From DASZCR01 sp964246705 (GTDB taxonomy: Bacteria; Acidobacteriota; Blastocatellia; Pyrinomonadales; Pyrinomonadaceae): 64,000 bases of DNA. Within the stretch, counting starts at the first letter, position 1. The number at the start of each line of letters is the position of its first letter. Under the pieces are notes generated by a model, which saw nothing but the letters and a program-made list of their open reading frames with translations, ran no database searches and was not told where the DNA came from. Location of the stretch: the NCBI GenBank assembly GCA_964246705.1, contig CAXTRQ010000007.1:1-64000 (forward strand). Reading direction: 5' to 3'. This document shows positions 36,195 to 44,906 of the stretch, one piece after another. The translations under genes were made by a program, and so were the position numbers.

Positions 36195-36544
36195 CTTTAG
36201 AGCGGTCGACCATTGAAAGTTAGGGAAGTTGTGAAGAGGCGGAATCCCAAATCTTCAATCTTGGGCCTTTGCGCTTTGCATGAAATCTGAAAAGAGAGAA
36301 TGGCAGTTCCTTTGTTATCGGACTCCTCTATCGCGTCGTCCCTTACATATCAGAGTTGAGTTTGCCGCGCTGCATGTGCGTGGAGAATCTTTTTTAAAAT
36401 TCCGAGAAATCGGAATTGGAGGGAACAGGCGTGCGTTTAAGAATTTGAACGGTTATCCAAATTCAGCAACATTTATTCACCTTCCACGCCGCACCTCAGA
36501 GAGTCCGAGAATCAATCTCGCGTCAATTCATCTTCGCTGTGTGC

Positions 36545-36559
36545 TGGCACATTCCTTGC
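36545..36559 (+). promoter_or_regulatory. Sigma-54 (-24/-12) promoter
   Basis: TGGCACATTCCTTGC matches the RpoN consensus TGGCAC-N5-TTGC, with the GG and GC dinucleotides exactly 12 bases apart. It lies about 118 bases before the Oar-like receptor ATG at 36678. Confidence 0.6.
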
Positions 36560-36677
36560 GCTTTTGCTTTGGCAAGAAGTCTGCGCGACCTAACGCGCCT
36601 GGATGCGTGGCAAGTTAATCCGATTTTTCGGATGGCCGCAGACTTTCATTCAAGGTACTAAGTGGAGGAGATAAATT

Positions 36678-39600
36678 ATGTACATGGATTTTCGCTTTGG
36701 ACGTGTCTGCGGGCAGGATGCTCCATCGAAACTTCGTCTCGTCATTCAATTTTTCAGTCTGGCGATGCTCACGCTCGCCCTCGTTATTCCGACAACCGCG
36801 CAGCAAACGTCGGGCAACGTGCGCGGCAGCGTCAAAGACCCGACGGGCGCAGTCGTGCCTAACGCGCGCGTGACGATTACGGATAAGAAAACAGGGTCTT
36901 CGCAGACGGTTCAGACGACCAGCGAGGGTGAGTATCAATTCAACAACTTGCTCCCCGCTGATTATACGTTGACGGTCGAAGCGACCAATTTTAAAACTCT
37001 GACGCTCAACGATGTGCGCGTCGAGTTGAATCAAACGACGGACGTGCCGACGACATTACAGGTCGGCTTACAGGGCGAGGTTGTCGAAGTTTCTGCGGGA
37101 GGCGCGGAGTTGGTTGAAACAACGACGACGACGCTCTCGAAGAGCTTCGGCGAGAGACAGGTCGTCGAACTCGCGCAGACCAATGTCGGCGGCGCGTTCG
37201 GCGGCGGCGTGAACAATCTCGCGCTGATTGCGCCGAACGTTTCAACGTCGGGCGGCGTCGGCGTCGGCACGGGCGGCTCGGTCGGCGGCCAGCGCCCGCG
37301 CAACAACAACTTCATGCTCGACGGCGTTGATAATAACGACAAGTCCGTCACGGGGCCGTCGGTTTATGTCTCACCTGAAAATGTTGCGGAGTTCTCTCTG
37401 TTGCAGAACCAGTTCTCGGCGGAGTTCGGACGTTCCAGCGGCGGGCAGTTTATTACCGTGACGAAGTCCGGGACGAATGACCTTCACGGCTCGGCCTATG
37501 GCTATTTCCGTAACCGATACTTGAACGCGCTCGACAATTTGCAAAAAATCTCGGGCGTCACGCGCAACCGCAGCGACGGCGACCTCTTCATGCCGCGCTT
37601 CGATTACTTCCGGGGCGGCGTGAACATGGGCGGCCCCGTCTATCTCCCCAGCTTTGGCGAAGGCGGGCCTTCGTACTGGAGCGGGAAAGACAAGCTGTTC
37701 TTCTTCACTTCCTACGAGAGATTGCAGTTCGGCAGCGCGGCTTCTGCCGGCGGCATCACGACGCCGACGGCGCAAGGCTTCGCGGTAATCAATTCGCAGC
37801 CCGGCCTCTCGGCCACCAATCTGGGTATCTTCAACCGCTTCGTGCCGGTCGCACCGGCCGCGAACGACACAATTGAATTCTGCCGTGTCGCGCGTGTCAA
37901 CGGCGAGTGTCCGGGCGGCAACGTGGTGCTCGTTCCGGTCGGCAACGTCAGCATCAGTTCGCCGAACTTCGGAAAGCAGAATCACTTCCTGCTCAACATG
38001 GATTATAACCAGAGCGCCGCGACGCAGCATCGCTTCCGCTTCAGCTTCACCAACAACGCGACGATTGACAACACGGCCAACCTGCCCACGTTCTTCGCGA
38101 CCATACCGACACTTGGGCGACTCTTTTCCTACACGCTCTTGCACAACATCACCCCGAATCTGATTAACGAAACGCGCCTCGCTTATCGTCGCTCGGTGGC
38201 CGTCTTTCCAGTCCCCGGCGGCCTCAGTTTTCCGGGTCTCGACGTGTTCCCGAATGTTAACCTGCTCGACATCGGTCTCGACATCGGGCCGAACGGCAAT
38301 GCACCGCAGGGCGGGACGGAGAACAATTATCAGGTCGTCAATAACGTGACTTGGTTGCACGGCAATCACGCGTTTAAAATCGGCGCTGATTATCGGCGCG
38401 TGATTACGCCGCAAGTTTTCGTACAACGCCAGCGCGGCGATTATCGCTACTTTGCGACCGACACCTTCCTGCGCGACATCAGCCCGGACGATCTCGCCGA
38501 GCGCAACGTCGGCACTTCCACTTACATCGGCAACCAACACCTGCTGTATGCCTTCGCTCAGGACGACTGGCGCGTGCGTCCCAACGTGACGCTGAACCTC
38601 GGCGTTAACTACTCGTATCAGGAAGTCCCGCGCGGCGCGAACGAACAGGCGCGCAATGCTATTTCCACGGTTCCCGGTCTCATCGAATTCCGCGAGCCGA
38701 AAGAGCAGTTGAAGAACTTTGCGCCGAAGGTCGGTCTGGCCTACTCGCCGAATTTCACTTCCGGACTCTTCGGGCACATCTTTGGCACGAGCGGGCAAAG
38801 CTCGATTCGCACGGGCTTCTCGATGAGCTACGATTACGTTTTCGACAATCTCTACATCCTCTCTTCGCCGCCCCAGTCGCAGCAGACAGTGGGCGTCGAA
38901 CCGACGGCCGGGCTGCCTAACTTTTTAGCCAACGGCGGCATCCGCGACGTGGCGGTTCCGATTGCCGACGCGCGGACGGCGCGTGGCGCGACCGCTAATT
39001 TCATCCCGGACCAGCAGGTTCCTTATTCGCTTAGCGACACGCTGAGTTTCCAACGCCAGTTCATGAAGAACTACTCGTTTGAAGCTCGCTATCTCGGCAC
39101 GCGCGGCGTTCACCTGTTCACACAAAATCGTATCAACCGCCAGCCGAAAGTGTCCGAAGCACTCGGCGGCTTGCCGACTTTCCTTTCGCAGCCGACGCAG
39201 GCGCAACTCGACGCGCTAGGCTTAACGCTGACCCAAATCAACGCGCGCTCGAACTACGTCGCGGCCTTCGACGCTGCGGGCTTCAACGGCGATGTCATCG
39301 GGAACAACTCGCTGACCGCCTTTACTTCGGAAGGCAACTCGACCTATCAAGCGGCTTCGGCGCAACTCGTCCGGCGCTTTTCGGAAGGCTTCCAGATGAC
39401 TGCGGCTTACACTTGGAGCCATTTGATTGACGACACGACCGCCGAGGTCAATTCGACGGCGCTCAGCCCGCGTCGCGTCGAAGATTTCCAAAACCTGAGA
39501 AGAGAGCGAGCCGATTCGATTCTCGACCGACGTCATCGCTTCGTCCTGTCGAGCATCTATGAACTGCCGTTCTTCAAGACTTCACAGAACGGTCTGCTAC

Positions 39601-40148
39601 GCGCACTGCTCGGAGGCTTCAACTTCTCCGGCACATACAGCTTGGAATCGGGACAGAAGGCGACCGTGCGAAGCGGCGTTGACTCCAACCTGAACGGAGA
39701 CGCGGCGGGCGACCGCGCCATCATCAACCTCAATGGCGTGCGCGATACCTTCAGCACGGTCACCGCACTCAGAAACAGCGCGGGACAGGTGGTCGGCTAT
39801 CTGGCTGACAATCCGAATGCACAATACATTCAGACAGGGGCGGGTGCGCTTTCCAACGCCGGGCGCAACACCATGCAACTGCCGGGAATCAACAACCTCG
39901 ACTTCTCAATCTTCAAGAATTTCAGGCTTGCAGAGACGCGGCGCATTCAGTTCCGCGCAGACCTCTTCAACGCCCTTAACCACCCGCAGTACATTCCCGG
40001 CTCGACGAATGACGTTGCGCCGATTAATACGGCGGGTGTCGCTCAATTGAACACGATCTTTGCGGGCAATACAGATTTCAACCGACCGCAAAACGTGTTC
40101 TCCAGCAACTCGCGCATCATTCAACTCGCGCTGCGCTTAGATTTCTAA
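36678..40148 (+). CDS. Oar-like TonB-dependent outer-membrane receptor
   Basis: This 1156-residue outer-membrane protein has a signal peptide to about residue 40, then a carboxypeptidase-regulatory-like domain (GNVRGSVKDPTGAVVPNARVTITDKK to about residue 125). A plug follows, then a long beta barrel that ends in LRLDF with the C-terminal Phe typical of BAM substrates. GGAGGAG lies 8 bases before the ATG at 36678. A sigma-54 promoter precedes it. Oar-like receptors carry large ligands such as oligopeptides or glycans across the outer membrane; the ligand here is unknown. The upstream M36 protease could supply peptides, an inference. Confidence 0.88.
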   Translation: MYMDFRFGRVCGQDAPSKLRLVIQFFSLAMLTLALVIPTTAQQTSGNVRGSVKDPTGAVVPNARVTITDKKTGSSQTVQTTSEGEYQFNNLLPADYTLTVEATNFKTLTLNDVRVELNQTTDVPTTLQVGLQGEVVEVSAGGAELVETTTTTLSKSFGERQVVELAQTNVGGAFGGGVNNLALIAPNVSTSGGVGVGTGGSVGGQRPRNNNFMLDGVDNNDKSVTGPSVYVSPENVAEFSLLQNQFSAEFGRSSGGQFITVTKSGTNDLHGSAYGYFRNRYLNALDNLQKISGVTRNRSDGDLFMPRFDYFRGGVNMGGPVYLPSFGEGGPSYWSGKDKLFFFTSYERLQFGSAASAGGITTPTAQGFAVINSQPGLSATNLGIFNRFVPVAPAANDTIEFCRVARVNGECPGGNVVLVPVGNVSISSPNFGKQNHFLLNMDYNQSAATQHRFRFSFTNNATIDNTANLPTFFATIPTLGRLFSYTLLHNITPNLINETRLAYRRSVAVFPVPGGLSFPGLDVFPNVNLLDIGLDIGPNGNAPQGGTENNYQVVNNVTWLHGNHAFKIGADYRRVITPQVFVQRQRGDYRYFATDTFLRDISPDDLAERNVGTSTYIGNQHLLYAFAQDDWRVRPNVTLNLGVNYSYQEVPRGANEQARNAISTVPGLIEFREPKEQLKNFAPKVGLAYSPNFTSGLFGHIFGTSGQSSIRTGFSMSYDYVFDNLYILSSPPQSQQTVGVEPTAGLPNFLANGGIRDVAVPIADARTARGATANFIPDQQVPYSLSDTLSFQRQFMKNYSFEARYLGTRGVHLFTQNRINRQPKVSEALGGLPTFLSQPTQAQLDALGLTLTQINARSNYVAAFDAAGFNGDVIGNNSLTAFTSEGNSTYQAASAQLVRRFSEGFQMTAAYTWSHLIDDTTAEVNSTALSPRRVEDFQNLRRERADSILDRRHRFVLSSIYELPFFKTSQNGLLRALLGGFNFSGTYSLESGQKATVRSGVDSNLNGDAAGDRAIINLNGVRDTFSTVTALRNSAGQVVGYLADNPNAQYIQTGAGALSNAGRNTMQLPGINNLDFSIFKNFRLAETRRIQFRADLFNALNHPQYIPGSTNDVAPINTAGVAQLNTIFAGNTDFNRPQNVFSSNSRIIQLALRLDF

Positions 40149-40196
40149 TCGCCCGCGCGGGTCTCGCGTGCGAGACCGTGAGAGTGATTGCTGAAG

Positions 40197-40230
40197 GGAG
40201 GTGGCTAGTCTTAGCCGCCTCCTTTTTTTT
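40197..40230 (+). terminator. Rho-independent terminator of the receptor gene
   Basis: GGAGGTGGCTA (40197-40207) pairs with TAGCCGCCTCC (40212-40222), with one G-U, followed by eight T. A smaller GGTCTCGC/GCGAGACC hairpin precedes it near 40170. Confidence 0.92.
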
Positions 40231-40278
40231 ATCCCGCCGCTTCGAGATTACGATGCGAGCTGCTATAGACTTCCCTTC

Positions 40279-41346
40279 ATGCCCACATGGATGAAGATCA
40301 TCTTTTACTCGGTCGTCGTCACCGCCCTCGTCATCGTCTGCGTCTATTTTATGTGGTGGCTGCGCTCGGCCTACAAAATCAGGATGGCGCGTCCGCGCCC
40401 TCTGCGAGCCGGGCGCGGATCAATCTGGCGTGACCCCGGCGCGGTCGAGTTGCTCGACTTTCGCGGCGGCCCCGGTGGCCGTGACGGCGTGCCCGCTCCT
40501 CCATTCCGTTTTCTGACAGAGCACTCGACGGGATCGAATCCTTGTCTCTCCGTGGAGGATGCGAGGGGCCGCACATGGCGCGTCAAATGGGGCGACGAAG
40601 TGCGCTCCGAAACCTTCGCCGTGCGGTTGGCGTGGGCTGCCGGGTATCACGTCGAGCAGGCTTATTTTATTTCTGAGGGACGAATTGAAGATGCGAGCAA
40701 TCTCCAACGCGCGCGAATGTGCGTGGGCGAGGATTGCACTTTCAAAGATGCACGCTTTGAACTCGACGAGACGGGCGTGGCGAAAATGTTCGACGAGTAC
40801 GGCTGGTCTTGGGACGACAATCCTTTCATGGGAACGAGAGAATTGAGCGGCCTGAAAATCATGCTGATGCTAACCTCGAATTGGGATAACAAGGACGTGC
40901 GCGACGTGGCGCGCGGCTCAAACACGGCGATTTTTCAACACAAGCTGCCGGATGGAATTGTTGAAGCGCGCTACCTGATTATTGATTGGGGGGCTTCGAT
41001 GGGCAAATGGGGCAGCGCGCTGACCAGAAGCAAGTGGGATTGCGACGGTTATGCCTCGCAGACGCCGGAGTTCATCACGGGCGTCGAGAGCGGCTTGATC
41101 AAGTGGGGCTACGTCGGCCAACGCACCGATGAGGCGAGAGACGGCATCAGCGTCGAGGACGTGCGCTGGCTCTATCAGTATCTCGGACGAATCACCGACG
41201 AGCAACTCCGCGACGGGCTGACCGTCAGCGGCGCGACCGAAGCCGAAATCGCCTGCTTCACAAACGCCATCCGCCAGCGGCTCAACATCCTCAAACGCGT
41301 CAGCGAAACCGGCGAACCATTCCAACCACTCGGCTCAACATTGTAG
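40279..41346 (+). CDS. Membrane-anchored protein with kinase-like (HipA/FAM20-type) features
   Basis: This 355-residue protein has one N-terminal TM segment (WMKIIFYSVVVTALVIVCVYFMWW), then a soluble domain. WRVKWGDEVRSETFAVRLAWAAGY looks like a lysine-then-glutamate pair of a P-loop-less kinase fold. LMLTSNWDNKDVRD and LIIDWGASMGKWG sit where catalytic and DFG-like loops would be. The fold guess is from motif spacing, not from a search. The ATG at 40279 is used; MKII at 40291 is an alternative. It sits tail to tail with a phosphatase gene. Confidence 0.5.
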   Translation: MPTWMKIIFYSVVVTALVIVCVYFMWWLRSAYKIRMARPRPLRAGRGSIWRDPGAVELLDFRGGPGGRDGVPAPPFRFLTEHSTGSNPCLSVEDARGRTWRVKWGDEVRSETFAVRLAWAAGYHVEQAYFISEGRIEDASNLQRARMCVGEDCTFKDARFELDETGVAKMFDEYGWSWDDNPFMGTRELSGLKIMLMLTSNWDNKDVRDVARGSNTAIFQHKLPDGIVEARYLIIDWGASMGKWGSALTRSKWDCDGYASQTPEFITGVESGLIKWGYVGQRTDEARDGISVEDVRWLYQYLGRITDEQLRDGLTVSGATEAEIACFTNAIRQRLNILKRVSETGEPFQPLGSTL

Positions 41347-41378
41347 GACGAGAATTGAAAACTATGACATCTCCGGGG

Positions 41379-41891
41379 CTATCGAAAGTCTTTCGGGTCG
41401 AACTCATGGAAGAACCAGTAGAGCAGCGGTTGATGACCGAGGGCTGCGTACCAACCGTATCTTTGCATCTCCTGATGCGCCTGCTCTCTCGTCCACCCAC
41501 AGTCCATCACGCGATAGACTCCGATGAGGACGCCTGTACGGTGTCTGCCGCCTCGGCAGTGCGTGAAAACGGGGGCGTCCGTGCTGGCGGTGCGAATGTA
41601 GTCGAGCCATCGCTTGACGCTCGGCGGCGGCGGCGCGTGCCGGTCTGAGAACGGCATGTGTCGCCATTCTTCAATTCCTGCGCCGAGCGCACGCTCTCTA
41701 TCTTTCAGGCTTTCATGTTCGATGAGGCTGCACACACGGCGCACGCCGAGTTGGTTGACGAGCGCGTGATAACCTTCAACATCAGGGAGCGCCCCCCTGT
41801 AAATCGAATCGCTGACTTGCGCGAAGTTGGGTATCGGAACATCAAACTCGTTACGCTCGGAACGCGACTTGAGCCATTGAATCAGCCACAT
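41379..41891 (-). CDS. Dual-specificity / tyrosine phosphatase-like protein
   Basis: This 170-residue protein has the P-loop HCRGGRHRTG, a CX5R signature with catalytic Cys and Arg. An Asp upstream in FSDRHAPPPPSVKRW is the likely general acid. YRGALPDVEGYHAL at the N-terminus is common in bacterial DSPs. The ATG at 41891, with GGTGAAGG just upstream, follows the SET gene's stop (41900) closely, so the two are co-transcribed. The longer frame (GTG at 41942) would overlap the SET gene. The substrate is unknown: phosphoproteins, phosphoinositides or another phosphate ester. Confidence 0.88.
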   Translation of the reverse strand: MWLIQWLKSRSERNEFDVPIPNFAQVSDSIYRGALPDVEGYHALVNQLGVRRVCSLIEHESLKDRERALGAGIEEWRHMPFSDRHAPPPPSVKRWLDYIRTASTDAPVFTHCRGGRHRTGVLIGVYRVMDCGWTREQAHQEMQRYGWYAALGHQPLLYWFFHEFDPKDFR

Positions 41892-41899
41892 TCCTTCAC

Positions 41900-42322
41900 C
41901 TATTTTTTCAACGAACGACAATTCGACGCGCCGCACCGGCACTCATCTGCGGGCGGGTGTTCCGGGTCGCGGTAGTTAATCGTAATTTCATCACCGGCCT
42001 TGATGTCACGGCGCGCGAAGAAGACTATTTTCTCGCCCGGCACACGCCGCATATAAGCGTTCGGGTCGCACGAATGGTTGATGAAGGCTGTCTGGTTGCC
42101 TCCTACCGCTCCGTCAATCGCCACGTAATCGGTCAGCCAAATCACCTTGATTGCCTGCTGGTTATCAACGCGTTGCATAATCTTTCGTTGGCCTCGCACC
42201 AACTCTCCGGCATAAGTTGCAATCTTTCGACGCCTCGGAAAATCTATCAGCGCAAAACAGCCGCGCCCGTAGATTTTACTCTTGCGGACTTCCAATCCTG
42301 CCGCTTCGTCAACCTGTTTCAT
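41900..42322 (-). CDS. SET-domain lysine methyltransferase with post-SET cysteine motif
   Basis: This 140-residue protein is nearly all SET domain. The N-terminal KSKIYGRGCFALIDFPR is the SAM-side strand, NHSCDPNAYM binds SAM and the substrate lysine channel, and ITINYRDPEH carries the catalytic Tyr. The C-terminal CRCGASNCRS is a post-SET zinc motif (CxCx4C). The length is short, without I-SET extension, as in known bacterial SET proteins. The ATG at 42322 lies about 11 bases after GGGGGAG. It is co-transcribed with the phosphatase. Targets may be ribosomal, chromatin-like or own signalling proteins; not determinable. Confidence 0.92.
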   Translation of the reverse strand: MKQVDEAAGLEVRKSKIYGRGCFALIDFPRRRKIATYAGELVRGQRKIMQRVDNQQAIKVIWLTDYVAIDGAVGGNQTAFINHSCDPNAYMRRVPGEKIVFFARRDIKAGDEITINYRDPEHPPADECRCGASNCRSLKK

Positions 42323-42656
42323 AAACCCGATGCTCCCCCGCTCGATAAACTCTTTGATAAAAGCGCCTCATTCTATTTGATTAGCGTCGGTTTGCGAATA
42401 ACTTTTGCGCCTTGGCGTTTAACTTTCGCGTCAGCGCAGGGTGTGACGAAATTGCCGCCGAGACCAATCCGCCACAGGACGACGACGCGCTCTGATATTT
42501 TCTTTGGTTATTCACACGCGATTTACAGACTTATTGTCTCCGCGCGTCTCTGAAATATCCGGTCGTCGGCGCGGCTTGATTCTTGCTGTCGAGAGCGACA
42601 TAGGTTCCGACACGAACTAACTCTGCAACAAAACAAAATTTTCAAAGGAGACAACA
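42323..42656. other. Divergent intergenic region
   Basis: It lies between the SET gene (-) and the small secreted protein gene (+). It holds a diverged copy of the GACGC-AAGA repeat at about 42401-42440. No further feature recognised. Confidence 0.4.
42401..42440. repeat. GACGC-AAGA-type repeat, diverged copy
   Basis: On the minus strand it reads CGCGAAAGTTAAACGCC, then AAGGCGCAAAAGTT, a weaker match to the family. Confidence 0.4.
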
Positions 42657-42905
42657 ATGATCCGTACAATGAAACAGATAGCACTGGCGCTCGCGCTCGC
42701 TCTTTCCATGGGCGCGCCCGCCGCGTTGGCGAAGACCAAGAAACCCAAGCATAGCGCCGAACACATGGCCGCCGTGAAGAAGTGCGACGCCGACTATCAC
42801 GAGGCGCTCAAAGAAGCCAAGTCAAAGAAGGGCAAGGATCGCAAAGAAGCAGAGGCCGCCGCCAAGTCGGCTCACAAGCAATGCATGGCGGGCGCACCCA
42901 TGTAG
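42657..42905 (+). CDS. Small exported Lys/Ala-rich protein with two Cys
   Basis: This 82-residue protein starts with an ATG at 42657 preceded by AAGGAG at 7 bases. A signal peptide (TMKQIALALALALSMGAPAALA) leaves a mature chain of about 57 residues that is highly basic and helical. Cys near KKCDADY and HKQCMAG frame it, a PsiF-like layout. It is probably periplasmic. The function is unknown. The closing hairpin at 42956-43065 isolates it from the histidine kinase gene. Confidence 0.7.
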   Translation: MIRTMKQIALALALALSMGAPAALAKTKKPKHSAEHMAAVKKCDADYHEALKEAKSKKGKDRKEAEAAAKSAHKQCMAGAPM

Positions 42906-42955
42906 TCCGCTCGCTTCCCAGACTAAATCAAGCCACCGAAGGTTAAGACAGAAAC

Positions 42956-43065
42956 AATTAACAGGGATGGACAAGAGCAAGGCGGAAGACGAAGAAAAAG
43001 CTGTTGGTTTTATTCATCCCTCATCCTTCCGCCTTCCGCCTTGCTCTTGTCCATCCCTGTTAATT
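42956..43065. repeat. Perfect 33-bp inverted repeat with 44-base loop
   Basis: 42956-42988 is the exact reverse complement of 43033-43065. The loop has CATCCCTCATCC direct repeats and a GCGGAAG-type repeat. It looks like a miniature mobile or REP-type element, or a strong terminator for the upstream gene. Confidence 0.85.
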
Positions 43066-43194
43066 CGTTTTGTGTTTGGCGTCTCAATTCGGCCTTGTTG
43101 AAGGTTTTGAAGATTTAGCATTACACGCTCAGGGTATATAATTTCCCCGCTGTGAATTTCCTGTCCGCAGATTTGCTTCCATCTGTTCAGATGT

Positions 43195-44817
43195 ATGCGC
43201 CCGCTCAAGCTTCATACTAAAACGACGCTGCTCGCTTCGGCGATCACGCTGGCCGTGCTGGCGGTCGTGCTGGCGCTCATCAGCGTGCGCCTCGCCAGTC
43301 ATGTGCGTGAGGAGCAGAAGGCGCTGGCCGAGCTACAGGCCACGAACCTTGCGGAGCACATCAATCAGATGTCCTCGCCGCACGACCCGCAGGAATTGGC
43401 GCGCGTCGCCACGCTCGTCCACGGCGCGCGCCCAGACGCACAGACCGTCCGCATCTGGGCGCGGGTGGGCGGAGTGTTCGTCGCCGTGGCGGCTTCGGAT
43501 GAGAGCCAGCAGGTTGAAGAAATTCCCGACGAGACAAAGGCGGCGCTGCGGAGCGGTATCGCCTCGAAGAGCATCACGGCGCGACCGACGGGGACGGACG
43601 ATTCGCTCTATCGTGTCTTTGCGCCGATTGTCGAAGACGGTCGCTTGAGCGGTGCGGTCGAGGTCCGCGAGCGTTTGGATGATGCCGCGTCAATCGCTTG
43701 GCGCTACGAGCGGAGCGCCATCTGGATGGCGCTCGTCGCCGTCGCTTTAATCACCCTCGGCATCTTCCTGCTGTTTCGCCAACTCGTTTACAGGCCGCTC
43801 GAACGCCTGCTGCAAGCGATGTCGCGCGCCAAGGCGGGCGACCTGCATGTTGAGACGGGCGCGGGCGCGCCGGACGAGATCGGGATTCTGTCGCGCGAGT
43901 TCAACAGTATGATTGCGCGGCTGTGCGAGATGACCGAAGAGCGCGAAGCGCATAAGGCGCTGCTGGAGGAACGCGTCCGGGAGGCGACCGTCGAACTGGC
44001 TGAACGCAACGAACAACTGGAAGAAGCGAACATCGAATTGTGGCGCACCACTCGACGCGCCACGGAACTTGAGAGACTCGCTGCCGCCGGTCAGACGGCT
44101 TCTCAGTTTGCACATGAAGTTGGCACGCCGCTCAATTTAATCAGCGGCCACGTCCAACTGTTGCTCGCCGGGACGCACCCAGACCCTTCAACGGCGCGCA
44201 CGCGCCTGCAAACCATCAGCACACAAATTGAACGCATCGAACGCATCGTGCGCGGGATGCTCGACCGGACACGCCCGGAAGCCAGCGCGCACGCTCCGCT
44301 CGATCTCAACGCGCTGCTTCAACGTATCTTCGACGCGACGGCTCCGACGCTCGATGCGAAAGGCGTGCATCTCTCGGCACGGCTCGACCCCTCGCCGCTG
44401 CTCATCGAAGGCGATGCCGACCGCTTGCAGCAGGTTTTTATCAACTTGATTAACAACGCGCTCGACGCTATGCCCGACGGCGGGGAACTGCGAGTCAGCG
44501 CGTCGAATGTCGAGGCGAATGAGACGCCCCAGCATCCTGCGTTCGCCATCATTGATTTCTCCGACACCGGCTGCGGGATGACGCCAGAAATCCGCGCGCG
44601 CATCTTTGATCCGCTCTACACGACGAAAAAGCGTGGACGCGGCACGGGGCTGGGGCTGGTCGTCGTCAGCCAGATCATCAACGAGCATGGCGGGCGCATC
44701 GAAGTCGAGAGCGACCCGCACACAGGCTCGCACTTTCGTTTGATATTTCCTGCGCTGCTGCACGCGCAACCCGTCATCGAAACAAACGCGCAGGTAACCG
44801 AAGCGTCGGCAGTTTGA
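43195..44817 (+). CDS. Membrane sensor histidine kinase
   Basis: This 540-residue protein has TM1 (about residues 9-30), a periplasmic sensor region of about 145 residues, TM2 (about 178-197), a HAMP domain and coiled coil, and a HisKA helix with the phospho-acceptor His in SQFAHEVGTPLNLI. An HATPase domain follows, with N box VFINLINNALDAM, G1 DTGCGM and G2 GRGTGLGL. It phosphorylates the NtrC-type regulator encoded 89 bp downstream on the same strand. The sensor domain is of no recognised family, so the signal is unknown. Confidence 0.93.
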   Translation: MRPLKLHTKTTLLASAITLAVLAVVLALISVRLASHVREEQKALAELQATNLAEHINQMSSPHDPQELARVATLVHGARPDAQTVRIWARVGGVFVAVAASDESQQVEEIPDETKAALRSGIASKSITARPTGTDDSLYRVFAPIVEDGRLSGAVEVRERLDDAASIAWRYERSAIWMALVAVALITLGIFLLFRQLVYRPLERLLQAMSRAKAGDLHVETGAGAPDEIGILSREFNSMIARLCEMTEEREAHKALLEERVREATVELAERNEQLEEANIELWRTTRRATELERLAAAGQTASQFAHEVGTPLNLISGHVQLLLAGTHPDPSTARTRLQTISTQIERIERIVRGMLDRTRPEASAHAPLDLNALLQRIFDATAPTLDAKGVHLSARLDPSPLLIEGDADRLQQVFINLINNALDAMPDGGELRVSASNVEANETPQHPAFAIIDFSDTGCGMTPEIRARIFDPLYTTKKRGRGTGLGLVVVSQIINEHGGRIEVESDPHTGSHFRLIFPALLHAQPVIETNAQVTEASAV

Positions 44818-44906
44818 GATTAAGAATTCACCTCAACGCGTACTTGAGCCAAGGCGCGAAAGTCACCTGTTAAGTTTTGAAGTGTGCAACCGGGACTGCC
44901 GATTCG

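Larger units (their letters stand above)
36102..36677. other. Intergenic region with terminators and a sigma-54 promoter
   Basis: It contains two terminator hairpins (36111-36134 and 36151-36194) and a sigma-54-type promoter at 36545-36559. The 112-codon plus-strand frame at 36280-36618 covers the promoter and is not supported. Confidence 0.6.

Noticed and set aside
36280..36618. 112-codon plus-strand frame
   Set aside because: Covers the sigma-54 promoter, no ribosome binding site and no family.
37371..38798. 475-codon minus-strand frame
   Set aside because: Antisense to the Oar-like receptor and without recognisable features.
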